The position numbers were made by a program, and so were the translations under genes. A stretch of 64,000 nt of DNA from positions 62,001-126,000 of the forward strand of contig JANPER010000040.1 in the NCBI GenBank assembly GCA_031423015.1. Reading direction: 5' to 3'. The notes under the pieces were generated by a model, which saw only the letters and a program-made list of their open reading frames with translations, was not told the DNA's origin and did no database searches. Positions 10,587 through 19,214 of the stretch are shown in pieces; the first letter of the stretch is position 1, and every line of letters begins with the position of its first letter. The stretch comes from DATGPD01 sp031423015 (GTDB taxonomy: Bacteria; Planctomycetota; UBA1135; UBA2386).

Positions 10587-11996
10587 ATGTCGGACCCCGA
10601 CCGCCTCGTCGCCACGACTGGACCCTGGTGGCGCGCCCTCGATCGCCACCACTGGTTCGTGCTGGTGATGGCGTCGCTCGCCTGGATGTTCGATTGCCTC
10701 GACCAGCAGCTCTTCATCCTGGCGCGCAACCCGGCGATCGCCGACCTGATGCCGAAGGGCACGCCCGCGGACGACCTGCGCCAGTGGGGCGGCACCGTCA
10801 CTGCGATCTTCATCGTCGGCTGGGCGGTCGGCGGCCTCATCTTCGGCGCGCTGGGCGACCGCGTCGGCCGCGCGCGCACGCTCACCCTCACCGTCCTGCT
10901 CTACTCGCTGTTCACCGGTCTATGCGCATACGCCCAAAGCATCTGGGACTTCTGCGCCTACCGCTTCATCACGGGCTTGGGTGTGGGTGGCGTGTTCGGC
11001 CTGGCGGTGGCGCTCGTCGCCGACTCGCTCCCAGACCGCGCGCGACCCGCCGCGCTCGGCGTGCTCCAGTCGATGTCGACCGTCGGCAACGTCATCGCTG
11101 GCGGCATCGCGATTCTCCTCGGCTGGCTGGAAGTCCAGACCGCACTCGCTGGCGGCCAGCCCGGCACCGGCGCGTGGAAGCACCTGTTCCTGATCGGTGC
11201 GGTGCCCGCGCTCTTGTGCGTGTTCTTGCAGCTCCGTCTGCGCGAACCTCAGAAGTGGGTGGCGGCGCGTGCCGCCGGCAGGCAGACCGGCGCTCGTTTC
11301 GGTTCGTATCGCTCGCTGTTCGGCGAGGCGCGCTGGCGCCGGCCCGCACTGTTCGGAATGCTGCTGTGCGTCGCAGGCGTCGTCGGGCTCTGGGGCGTGG
11401 GCTTCTTCTCGCCCGAGCTGGTGGCTGGCGTCATCGGCCGGCGCCTACAAGAGAATGCCACACCCCCCGCCGCGATCCCGGGTGCGCGCATGCAATGGAC
11501 TGGCATCAGCATGGTCATGCAAAACCTCGGCGGCTTCGCCGGCATGCTGACCTTCACCCGGCTGTCGTTGGTGTACGGCCGCAAGCCCGTGTTCTTCGCT
11601 GGCCTGATCGCGGCCCTGCTCAGCACCGTGCTCGTGTTCCAGTTCTTCGATTCGATCTGGCACATGTTCGTGCTCATGCCGCTCATGGGCTTCTGCCAGC
11701 TTGGTCTGTTCGCGGGCTTCGCCATGTATCTGCCCGAACTGTTCCCCCTGCGCCTGCGCAGCACGGGCACGAGCTTCTGCTACAACGTCGGCCGCTTCAT
11801 CGCCGCCAGCGGCCCGTTCACCTTGGGCGTGCTGCAATCGCACCTCGCCGCCGACGCCATCACCGCGGAGGCAAAGCTCGACGCGTTCCGCGATGCCGCG
11901 TGCTGGCTGAGCCTGGTGTATGTGCTCGGGCTCGTGGCCCTGCCGTTCTTGCCGGAGACGATGGGCAAGCCCATGCCGGAGGATGAGGTTTCTTGA
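10587..11996 (+). CDS. Major facilitator superfamily transporter
   Basis: Secondary carrier of about 469 residues with twelve predicted membrane helices. The cytoplasmic loop 2-3 has GDRVGRARTL, the MFS signature, and helix 4 has RFITGLGVGG; a related loop VYGRKPV follows helix 8. The general style (metabolite:H+ symporter/sugar-transporter branch) fits an organic acid or sugar carrier, but the substrate cannot be read from sequence. The ATG at 10587 is chosen over an upstream one because the extra 36 residues are low-complexity Arg/Ala. Confidence 0.88.
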   Translation: MSDPDRLVATTGPWWRALDRHHWFVLVMASLAWMFDCLDQQLFILARNPAIADLMPKGTPADDLRQWGGTVTAIFIVGWAVGGLIFGALGDRVGRARTLTLTVLLYSLFTGLCAYAQSIWDFCAYRFITGLGVGGVFGLAVALVADSLPDRARPAALGVLQSMSTVGNVIAGGIAILLGWLEVQTALAGGQPGTGAWKHLFLIGAVPALLCVFLQLRLREPQKWVAARAAGRQTGARFGSYRSLFGEARWRRPALFGMLLCVAGVVGLWGVGFFSPELVAGVIGRRLQENATPPAAIPGARMQWTGISMVMQNLGGFAGMLTFTRLSLVYGRKPVFFAGLIAALLSTVLVFQFFDSIWHMFVLMPLMGFCQLGLFAGFAMYLPELFPLRLRSTGTSFCYNVGRFIAASGPFTLGVLQSHLAADAITAEAKLDAFRDAACWLSLVYVLGLVALPFLPETMGKPMPEDEVS

Positions 11997-12051
11997 GTAG
12001 GCACGCGAGCACGCGACCCTCTCCTGGTCCGCCCTCTTGCGGCGCGGACTC

Positions 12052-12537
12052 CTAGCGGGCGGCGCGATCGGCGTTGTGCGCGCGCACCATCGCCACGATG
12101 CCCGGCACGCCCTCTTCGATGCGATCGAGCGCCACGTCGAAGTCAGCGTCTGAGCCAAGGTAGGGATCGGCGACGTCGCGCAGCAAGAGCGTGGGCGACA
12201 GGTCGAGGTAGCGCCGGATCGCCACGGTCGCGGCGCGCGGGCGCTTCGATTCCAGTTCCTGCACGTGCCCCTGGGTCATGCCGAGCATGACGTCGAACTC
12301 CGTGAAGTCGGTGTGCCGCACACCACGCGCCACGAATCCGAGTAGGTCGTAGCCACGACGCGCCGCCGCCGCGACCGCGCGCGGATCAGCCGGCTCGCCA
12401 GTCTGGCCATCCCACGTGCCGGCGGAGGCAACCTGAGTCTTCGCCGCCAAGCCGGCTTCGGAGAGGGCATGGCGCACCACCACCTCGCCGAGCGGCGAAC
12501 GACAGATGTTGCCGGTGCAGACGATCAACAGGCGCAT
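12052..12537 (-). CDS. Low-molecular-weight protein-tyrosine phosphatase
   Basis: Cytoplasmic Cys-dependent phosphatase (161 residues) of the LMW-PTP/arsenate reductase fold. The P-loop CTGNICRS at residues 7-14 supplies the nucleophilic Cys7 and Arg13, and the general-acid loop is DPYLGSDADF near residue 127. The start MRLLIVCTGN is chosen because the fold begins immediately; longer readings add 32 residues of non-domain sequence. It is divergent from the D-amino-acid-oxidase-like gene, with a 146-base gap between the starts. Confidence 0.92.
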   Translation of the reverse strand: MRLLIVCTGNICRSPLGEVVVRHALSEAGLAAKTQVASAGTWDGQTGEPADPRAVAAAARRGYDLLGFVARGVRHTDFTEFDVMLGMTQGHVQELESKRPRAATVAIRRYLDLSPTLLLRDVADPYLGSDADFDVALDRIEEGVPGIVAMVRAHNADRAAR

Positions 12538-12683
12538 GACCTCACCTCGAGAGCGGCCTGCGACGCACGGGTCATTCCCATCTGCGGATTGTCCCTGATG
12601 ACGGGGCAATCGCACGCAACTTCGAGCGCCCAACTCTTCCTCGTTGCCCGCATATTCAGGTGTGACCTCGTAACGGCGGCGCC

Positions 12684-13766
12684 ATGTCCCTCTCGCTCGA
12701 CCGACGCTCGCTGCTCGCCGCAGCGGCCCTCGCGCCGTTCCCGGCTTTGCGCCGGACGTTCACGCTGCGCCAGGACGAGGGAACGCTACCGGAGCCCGAC
12801 CTCACCGAAGGCCGCATTCTGCGTCGAGTCGCGGGCCTGCGCCCCTTCCGCACCGGCGGCATTCGGCTCGAGGCCGAGCGCGTCGCCGACAAGACCGTCG
12901 TGCACAACTACGGTCACGGTGGCGCCGGCGTGACTCTGTCCTGGGGCAGCGCCGAAGTCGCAGCCGACCTGGTGGCAGCGGTTGCGGCGGCGCCAGCGGC
13001 GGTCGCCGTGGTCGGCGCCGGCGCCGTGGGCCTGGCCACCGCGCGCGTGCTGCAAGAACGCGGCTACTCGGTGCGCATGTTGGCCAAGGACTTCCCGCCG
13101 CACACCACCTCGAATCTCGCCGGCGCCGAGTGGTTGCCGATGGGGGTCGCGGTCGGCGACGACGACGACGCCCGCGCCCGCTTTGCCCGCATCACCCGCG
13201 CCTCGTGGCAGCGCTTTTCGAGCCTGATCGGCGACACGTTCGGGGTCTACCTGCGGCCGCACCTCGAGGTCGGCAACGCGCAGCGACTGCTGGCGAACGT
13301 GGGCGGCGGCACGATCGCGCCCGCCACCGCGCTGGCGAAGCTGCCGTTCGCCCGCGTGCAGCGTCGCGGCGAGCGCTTCCACGGCATGTTGATCGAGCCA
13401 CCGATCTACTTGGCGGCGCTGCTGCGCGCGGTGTTGGTGGCAGGCGGCAGTCTGCATGGCCGCAGCTTCGCCGGGGCCGAGGATTTCGCCGACTTGCCCG
13501 AGGCGGTGATCGTCAACTGCATGGGGCTTGGCGCTGCCACGGTGTTCGCCGACGCCACCGTGCAGCCGGTGCGCGGCCAGCTCGTGCACATGTTCCCGCA
13601 ACAGCTCCCCTACCTGTTGTCGCACGAAGGCGGCTACCTGGTTCCGCGCAGCGACTGCACCGTGCTCGGCGGAACCTACGAGGTCGGCGTCGCCGACGAC
13701 ACACCTGATCTGGCGACCTGCGCCACCATCGTCGAAGGTCACCGCCGCTTCTTCGGCGGCATCTGA
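12684..13766 (+). CDS. Tat-exported, circularly permuted D-amino-acid-oxidase-like FAD enzyme
   Basis: Flavoprotein of 360 residues. The N-terminus has a twin-arginine-like leader (DRRSLLAAAALAPF), implying export with FAD bound. In ordinary D-amino-acid oxidases the FAD-binding GxGxxG is at the N-terminus and the GLRPxR...HNYGHGGxGxTLSWG block is at the C-terminus. Here GLRPFR (residues 51-56) and HNYGHGGAGVTLSWG (74-88) come first, GAGAVG (111-116) comes after, and the protein ends at LGGTYEVG...EGHRRFFGGI, exactly before where the moved block would normally begin. All conserved blocks are present once, so this is a permutation and not a truncation. Other expected blocks are TTSNLAGAEW and VIVNCMGLGA. 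Activity on D-amino acids or glycine is inferred from the family. The stop lies 7 bases from the convergent U32 gene. Confidence 0.88.
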   Translation: MSLSLDRRSLLAAAALAPFPALRRTFTLRQDEGTLPEPDLTEGRILRRVAGLRPFRTGGIRLEAERVADKTVVHNYGHGGAGVTLSWGSAEVAADLVAAVAAAPAAVAVVGAGAVGLATARVLQERGYSVRMLAKDFPPHTTSNLAGAEWLPMGVAVGDDDDARARFARITRASWQRFSSLIGDTFGVYLRPHLEVGNAQRLLANVGGGTIAPATALAKLPFARVQRRGERFHGMLIEPPIYLAALLRAVLVAGGSLHGRSFAGAEDFADLPEAVIVNCMGLGAATVFADATVQPVRGQLVHMFPQQLPYLLSHEGGYLVPRSDCTVLGGTYEVGVADDTPDLATCATIVEGHRRFFGGI

Positions 13767-13773
13767 CCAAGCA

Positions 13774-16365
13774 TCACGTCAGCGTGGCCTGCGCCTTGCT
13801 CGCCACGCCGATGTGCGCCTGCGCCCGCAAGCGCCGCTGCAACTCAGCCGCAGTCACGTCGCCGCGCAACAACTCGGCGTAGGCCACGAGCACGGCCTGC
13901 GTCTCGGCCTGCGTCTCGCGCACGAACTCGACGCGATAGCGTCGCACGCCCGCCGCGAGCCACTCGCTGGCCGCCGCCGCGCTGGTCTGCAGCGTGCCGT
14001 TGAACACGGTGTTGCGGCAACCGGCGTCGACGATCACCGGATGTTCGAAGCCGAGGTGATCGCGCAGCGCGAGCTGGTGTCGGTCACAAGGCCGGCCGCA
14101 GGAGTGAAAGTCACGCCCCGCGCTGAGCACGTGCGCATACACGCAGTGCTCGGTGTGAAACGTCGGCAAGCGCACGTGCAACGTCGCCGTCAAGCGCGTC
14201 GGGTCGGTCGCCGCCACGAGCGCGCGCAACTGCACTCGGTCGAGGTCGTGCGCCGGCGTGAGTGTGTCGAGGCCCAGAGCGAACAGCTCGGCCGCGGTCA
14301 CCGAGTTGCACACGTTGAGCGCGAAGTCGCCGTGCAGAATCGGCCGTTCAGCCGCCGGCAGCGCGGAGAAGAGCATCACGGCGCCGAAGTGGCGCAACAA
14401 CACGCCGTCGGGACGCAGCTTGAGCAGCCGCTCGTCGAACGCGCGTTCGCCAGGCTTGCTGACCCGCAGCGTGGCGACCACCACGCGCACCCCGCGGTCG
14501 CGGGCCCGCTCGACGGCGCGGGACAAGCCTGTCAACTCCATGTAGTCGAGTTCGACCTCGGGCAATCGCGCCGCCAGCACCGCGTCGAGCTGCGCGTCGT
14601 TGCGCACGAGGGGCACTAGAAGAGGATCCAACGGGGTCTGCCAGCGACCGGCGGCCGCCGTCGACCACGCCGCGGTGCGCAGGGCAGGAAGCGCAGGCAC
14701 CGAGTCGATCGTCCGCGGCGCGCCACGTTCGAGCTGCGGCAGCAGCGCCTCGACGAGCGCGCGCCGCATCTCTTTGAGTTCCGACACCGGCAAGTGCAGT
14801 CCCGGCGCCAGGCCGGCGGTGTCGATCGCCTGCAACCGGAACGGCGTGCCGCCCAGCGCGCCGAGCTTGTCGCGCAGAACATCGTCGTCGAGGCCTGCAC
14901 CCCGCGCCATCTGTAGCGACGAGGCGCTCTGCGCTTGTGCCGCGAACGCGCCCGCGCGCGCACTCACCCGCAACGGTGCATCGACCGCGCCCGTGGCCAC
15001 CAGTTCCACGGGCACGCGCCCGCCGCTCGCCAGCGCCCGCCAACGTTTGCTCAGCTCGGGATCACTGGTGATCCACACACGCTGGCCTGGGCGCACGCGC
15101 GCCAGGTCGGGCCCCGGCGTGCCAAAGCCGAGCCGCACGTGCTCGCCGTGTTGCTCGACGCGGAACACCGGTCCGCCCGCCTCCGCCGACTCCGGCTCGC
15201 CCGCATCGAAGACGACGCCGAGGCCGGGTCGCAGCTCGGGCAGCGGCACGTCGGGCAACGGCCCGTCGGGAAGCGGCGACGCAACCTCACCCACCGCGGC
15301 GCGTGGCCGCACCTCGGCCGCGCGCGCGCCGGTCCACGGTCGTCCGACGGTGTCGATTGCCACCGTCACTTCGTCGCCTGCCACCGAAACGACGCGACCG
15401 AGGTAGTGACCGCGATGCTTGGGAAAGCGCCCCTCGACCAGATCCTGGTGATTGGCGCCCAGCAAGAACCCGTCGCCGAAGCCGCGCGAGTACGCCGAGG
15501 TCATGTCGCGCAGGTCGAGCGCCAGTTGACGCTCAGCCGCGGCACGGTCGGCGCCGGCCATGAGCGCGTCGAGCCAGCGGCGATAGCCGCCGATCGACGT
15601 CGCGACATACTCGGGTCCCTTCTGGCGCCCCTCCACCTTGAGACCGTGCACGCCGATCTGCAACAACTCGGGCACCGCGCGCGCGCCGGCGAGGTCCTTG
15701 GGACTCAGCAGATAACGCAGGTCGCCGACGTCCTTGGCTGCGCCGTCGAGGATCAGATCGTACGGCATGCGACACGACTGCGCGCACTGACCACGATTGG
15801 CCGAGCGCCCACCCCACGCTTCACTGGTGAGGCATTGACCACTCCACGACACGCATAGCGCGCCGTGCACGAAGACCTCGAGTTCAAGGGTCGACTCCGC
15901 CTTGAAGCGACGGATCTCGGCAACCGACAGCTCGCGGGGTACGACCACGCGCGTGACCCCCAACCGGGCGGCGAAGCGCGCCGCGTCCGCATTGCAGATC
16001 GTCATCTGCGTGCTCGCGTGCACTTCGAGCTGCGGGCATACCGCGCGCGCCAGCAGCGCGATGGCTGGGTCTTGCACGATGAGGGCGTCGACCCCCGCGG
16101 CGGCGGCGGCGCGCACGATCGTCTCCGCCTGTCCGAGTTCGCCTTCGAACACCAGCGTGTTGAGTGCCAGATAGGCCCGCGCCCCGGCGCGATGCACGCG
16201 CGCGCAGACTTCGGGCAGGGTCGCGAGCGCGAAATTGGCGGCGCGCGCCCGCGCGTTGAACCCCTCGCCGAGCCCGAAGTACACCGCGTCGGCACCCGCC
16301 GCCAAGGCAGCCGTGAGCGCGGCGTCGTCGCCGGCAGGGGCTAGCAGCTCGGCGCGCATGGTCAT
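13774..16365 (-). CDS. U32 family protein, RlhA-like (23S rRNA hydroxylation type)
   Basis: About 863 residues. The first part is a TIM-barrel-like U32 domain (AELLAPAGD, GADAVYFGLG, VQDPAIALLAR), with the conserved Cys-rich segment GQCLTSEAWGG...NRGQCAQSCRMPYDL and the KVEGRQKGPEYV motif. A DUF3656-type region follows, and a second U32-like half ends with conserved cysteines (EHCVYAH, HSCGRPCDRH, DAGCRNTVFNG). E. coli RlhA, which hydroxylates C2501 of 23S rRNA, has this two-part layout; iron-sulfur binding through the cysteines is known for relatives. Substrate here is inference. Two adjacent ATGs (16365 and 16359) are possible starts. Confidence 0.85.
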   Translation of the reverse strand: MTMRAELLAPAGDDAALTAALAAGADAVYFGLGEGFNARARAANFALATLPEVCARVHRAGARAYLALNTLVFEGELGQAETIVRAAAAAGVDALIVQDPAIALLARAVCPQLEVHASTQMTICNADAARFAARLGVTRVVVPRELSVAEIRRFKAESTLELEVFVHGALCVSWSGQCLTSEAWGGRSANRGQCAQSCRMPYDLILDGAAKDVGDLRYLLSPKDLAGARAVPELLQIGVHGLKVEGRQKGPEYVATSIGGYRRWLDALMAGADRAAAERQLALDLRDMTSAYSRGFGDGFLLGANHQDLVEGRFPKHRGHYLGRVVSVAGDEVTVAIDTVGRPWTGARAAEVRPRAAVGEVASPLPDGPLPDVPLPELRPGLGVVFDAGEPESAEAGGPVFRVEQHGEHVRLGFGTPGPDLARVRPGQRVWITSDPELSKRWRALASGGRVPVELVATGAVDAPLRVSARAGAFAAQAQSASSLQMARGAGLDDDVLRDKLGALGGTPFRLQAIDTAGLAPGLHLPVSELKEMRRALVEALLPQLERGAPRTIDSVPALPALRTAAWSTAAAGRWQTPLDPLLVPLVRNDAQLDAVLAARLPEVELDYMELTGLSRAVERARDRGVRVVVATLRVSKPGERAFDERLLKLRPDGVLLRHFGAVMLFSALPAAERPILHGDFALNVCNSVTAAELFALGLDTLTPAHDLDRVQLRALVAATDPTRLTATLHVRLPTFHTEHCVYAHVLSAGRDFHSCGRPCDRHQLALRDHLGFEHPVIVDAGCRNTVFNGTLQTSAAAASEWLAAGVRRYRVEFVRETQAETQAVLVAYAELLRGDVTAAELQRRLRAQAHIGVASKAQATLT

Positions 16366-16504
16366 GGTCGTCGAGTATCCACGCGGTGCGCCGCGAGGCC
16401 ACCGCTCGGCAGTCCTTCTATCGATGAATTTGTTAGGCTCTGCCACGCCCTGGTCCGCAGAACGACAGCCCTCAGACTGCCGGCTCCAACTCCCTCTTAC
16501 TCCC

Positions 16505-17659
16505 ATGCAACCACGCACCGCTTTCCTCTTGCTCCCGTTGTCGGCGGCTCTGTCGGCGCAGGCGCCGATCACGTTGACCCACGGCCCGACGCGCTTCGAC
16601 CACAACAGCTACTCCAATTCCACGACGGACATCGGCGGCTATTGCAACTTCACCTCGTCGGGCGTCGACCACGCCTACCAAAGCTCGTGGTACTACGCGC
16701 TCGCGTCTGACGCGACGGGCTCGGCCTTCAATAGCAGTGGCGGCCAGCTGACGGCGAGTGTCTCGACCGATGGCCGGACCGGCGAGTTGTTGTGGCTCAA
16801 CGTCGACCAGCGCAACTTCTCAGCCGTGTTGACCAACGCCGTCTACTCGACCGGCGCAAGCTCTGGGGTCAGCGCCCAGACGATGACCATCAGCAACAAC
16901 ACGGGCGCACCGCTCACCATCAACGTCTACGCCTACCTCGATCTCGACGTCAACAACTCGGCGGGCGGCGACACAGCCACCCAGGAGCCGTCGCTCACCG
17001 CGGGCAATCATTTGGTGACCGACGTCATCACGCTGTGGCATACGGCGAACGGCTTCAACAACTGGGCGGTCGGCGCGTATGCGAATCTGCGCGCCAGCAT
17101 CTTGGCTGGCTTTGGCGGTGCCCCCTGGGTCCCGGGCAACGCCGGCACGCCGTTCGGCCCGGGCGACTACACGTCGGTCTACCACTGGTTGGTGACGATC
17201 GCTCCGGGTGCCCGCCAGAGCTTCGAGACGATGATCGCAGACACCGCGATGCCGGCGTCGCAACGCATCGCGCGCAGCACCACGTTCTGCAACGCCAAGA
17301 CCGGCACCAACGGTCTGCCGGCATGGGCGCTCAACCGCGCGTACATCGGCAGCACTGCCAACCTGACGATCGAGAACGGCTTCCCAGGATCGGCGCCCAT
17401 CGTGCTCTTGGGCACCGCGCCGGCGCTCATTCAGCTACCGCCCTTCGGCACGATCTGCACGGTGTCGGTCACGACCATCAACATGCCGGCCTTCAGTGCC
17501 GCACGGTCCTCGACGCTACCGTGCCCGATCCCCGCGTTGAGCTCGATGGGCGGCCAGCAGCTCCACTTCCAAGGGTTCTTCGTCGATCCAGGCGCAGCCG
17601 GTTCGGTAGCTCACACCGATGGTCTGACGTGGACCTTCGGCAACTACCACGGCAACTGA
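16505..17659 (+). CDS. Secreted protein of unknown function, paralog 1
   Basis: Not recognised. The 384-residue product has a signal peptide (MQPRTAFLLLPLSAALSAQ) and then a beta-rich, Asn/Thr/Gly-rich body. The first half reads like an extracellular 'surface-exposed' domain with NSTTDIGGYCNF and repeated short strands; the C-terminal 100 residues (ENGFPGSAPIVLLG ... QGFFVDPGAAGS) resemble the generic C-terminal beta module shared by secreted proteins of such planctomycetes. Two Cys remain in the middle. It has a near-identical paralog 1.4 kb downstream. Start chosen for the signal peptide. Confidence 0.75.
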   Translation: MQPRTAFLLLPLSAALSAQAPITLTHGPTRFDHNSYSNSTTDIGGYCNFTSSGVDHAYQSSWYYALASDATGSAFNSSGGQLTASVSTDGRTGELLWLNVDQRNFSAVLTNAVYSTGASSGVSAQTMTISNNTGAPLTINVYAYLDLDVNNSAGGDTATQEPSLTAGNHLVTDVITLWHTANGFNNWAVGAYANLRASILAGFGGAPWVPGNAGTPFGPGDYTSVYHWLVTIAPGARQSFETMIADTAMPASQRIARSTTFCNAKTGTNGLPAWALNRAYIGSTANLTIENGFPGSAPIVLLGTAPALIQLPPFGTICTVSVTTINMPAFSAARSSTLPCPIPALSSMGGQQLHFQGFFVDPGAAGSVAHTDGLTWTFGNYHGN

Positions 17660-17687
17660 TCGCGCCGCTCCCCTCCTGTTGGGCGGT

Positions 17688-17820
17688 TGCCGACAAACCG
17701 CACGTCGAGCATTGGTATCGGCACTTGCACTTCGCCCCCGAGTGGTTGGCGATGGTGCGACGCGACTGGCGCGCCGTGTTGATCACCGACACCGACACCG
17801 TGCTGCTCCGAAAGCAGTAG
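17688..17820 (+). pseudogene. Relic of the 3' end of the membrane glycosyltransferase gene
   Basis: About 133 bases match the last 44 codons of the intact gene ending at 20693. The frame reads ADKPHVEHWYRHLHF...DWRAVLITDTDTVLLRKQ-stop, compared with ADDPHVEHWYRHLNF...TDTATVLLRKQ in the intact gene. There is no start or upstream part. It lies exactly between the two tandem paralogs, so a duplication once copied both kinds of gene. The rest of the 17660-17943 gap is the duplicated leader of paralog 2. Confidence 0.88.
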
Positions 17821-17943
17821 CGGAGGCCACGGAGGCCACCGCCAGGCAGTCCTTCTATCGACGAATGTGTTAGGCTTTGCCACACCCTGGCCCGCAGAAC
17901 GACAGCCCTCAGACTGCCGGCTTCAACCCCCTCTTTACGTCCC

Positions 17944-19098
17944 ATGCAACCACGCACCGCTTTCTTTTTGCTGCCGCTGTCGGCGGCTCTGTCGGCGCAG
18001 GCGCCGATCACGTTGACCCACGGCGCGACGCGCTTCGACCACAACACCTACGCCAATTCCACGACGGACATCGGCGGCTATTGCAACTTCACGTCGTCGG
18101 GCGTCGACCACGCCTATCAAAGCTCGTGGTACTACGCACTCGCGTCTGACGCGACGGGCTCGGCCTTCAACAACAGTGGCGGCCAGCTGACCGCAAACGT
18201 TTCGACCGATGGCCGGACCGGCGAGTTGGTGTGGCTCAACGTCGACCAGCGCAACTTCTCAGCCGTGTTGACCAACGCCGTCTACTCGACCGGTGCAAGC
18301 TCTGGGGTCAGCGCCCAGACGATGACCCTCAGCAACAACACGGGCGCACCGCTCACCATCAACGTCTACGCCTACGTCGATCTCGACGTCAACAACACGT
18401 TTGACTTCGACACCGCAACCCAGGAGCCATCGCTGCCCGCCGGCAATCACTTTGTAACCGACGGCGCCACGGTGTGGCATACGGCGAACGGCTTCAACAA
18501 CTGGGCGGTCGGCGCGTATGCAAATCTGCGCGCCAGCATCTTGGCTGGCTTTGGTGGCGCCCCCTGGGTCCCGGGTAACGTCGGTACGCCGTTCGGCCCG
18601 GGCGACTACACGTCGGTCTACCACTGGGTGGCAACGATCGCGCCGGGTGCGAGCCAGAACTTCGAGACGATGATCGCCGACGGTAGAATTCCGGCGTCGC
18701 AACGCATCGCGCGCAGCAGCACGTTTTGCAACTCGAAGACCGGCACCAACGGCCTGCCGGTTTGGCGGCTCAACCCCCCGTACATCGGCAGCACTGCCAA
18801 CTTGACGATCGAGAACGGCTTCCCCGGATCGGCGCCGATCGTTCTTCTGGGCACCGCGCCGACGCTCATTCAGCTACCGCCCTTCGGCACGATCTGCACG
18901 GTGTCGGTCACGACCCTCAACATGCCGGCCTTCGGTGCCGCACGGTCCTCGACGCTACCCATCCCGATTCCCGCGTTGCGCTCGCTGGGCGGCCAACAGC
19001 TCCACTTCCAAGGGTTCTTCGTCGATCCAGGCGCATCCGGTTCGGTCGCTCACACCGATGGACTGACGTGGACCCTCGGCAACTACCACGGCAACTGA
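17944..19098 (+). CDS. Secreted protein of unknown function, paralog 2
   Basis: Not recognised. Same length (384 residues), signal peptide and layout as paralog 1, with about nine in ten residues the same by eye. The main differences cluster at the NNTFDFDTATQEPSLPAG segment, at DGRIPASQ, and at PVWRLNPPY. The pattern of small conservative changes and no frameshift suggests both copies are still under selection. Secretion is inferred from the leader; a copy-specific role cannot be told. Confidence 0.75.
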   Translation: MQPRTAFFLLPLSAALSAQAPITLTHGATRFDHNTYANSTTDIGGYCNFTSSGVDHAYQSSWYYALASDATGSAFNNSGGQLTANVSTDGRTGELVWLNVDQRNFSAVLTNAVYSTGASSGVSAQTMTLSNNTGAPLTINVYAYVDLDVNNTFDFDTATQEPSLPAGNHFVTDGATVWHTANGFNNWAVGAYANLRASILAGFGGAPWVPGNVGTPFGPGDYTSVYHWVATIAPGASQNFETMIADGRIPASQRIARSSTFCNSKTGTNGLPVWRLNPPYIGSTANLTIENGFPGSAPIVLLGTAPTLIQLPPFGTICTVSVTTLNMPAFGAARSSTLPIPIPALRSLGGQQLHFQGFFVDPGASGSVAHTDGLTWTLGNYHGN

Positions 19099-19214
19099 TT
19101 GAGCAGTGCGCGCGCCCGCCGCGCGAACTCGCGCGGCGGTAGCCGCCAAGGAAACGACCGCCGTCGGTGACTTCGCGCGAGCGCGAGCGGCTCGCGCAGC
19201 GCAGAATCCGGGCG

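Larger units (their letters stand above)
16396..19098 (+). repeat. Tandem segmental duplication (two units of about 1.26 kb)
   Basis: Unit 1 (about 16396-17659) and unit 2 (about 17835-19098) each contain the same leader, including ccttctatcga and the agaacgacagccctcag stretch, and a 384-codon gene. They remain close to identical over most of their length, with scattered substitutions and a divergent patch near 16960-17030 versus 18400-18470. A relic of a third gene's 3' end lies between the units. The duplication therefore included the promoter region and is probably recent. Confidence 0.9.

Noticed and set aside
12684..13766. DAAO-like gene as a frameshifted or misassembled gene
   Set aside because: The frame is continuous, starts with a leader peptide, contains each block once and ends exactly at the permutation point, which is not expected from random rearrangement.
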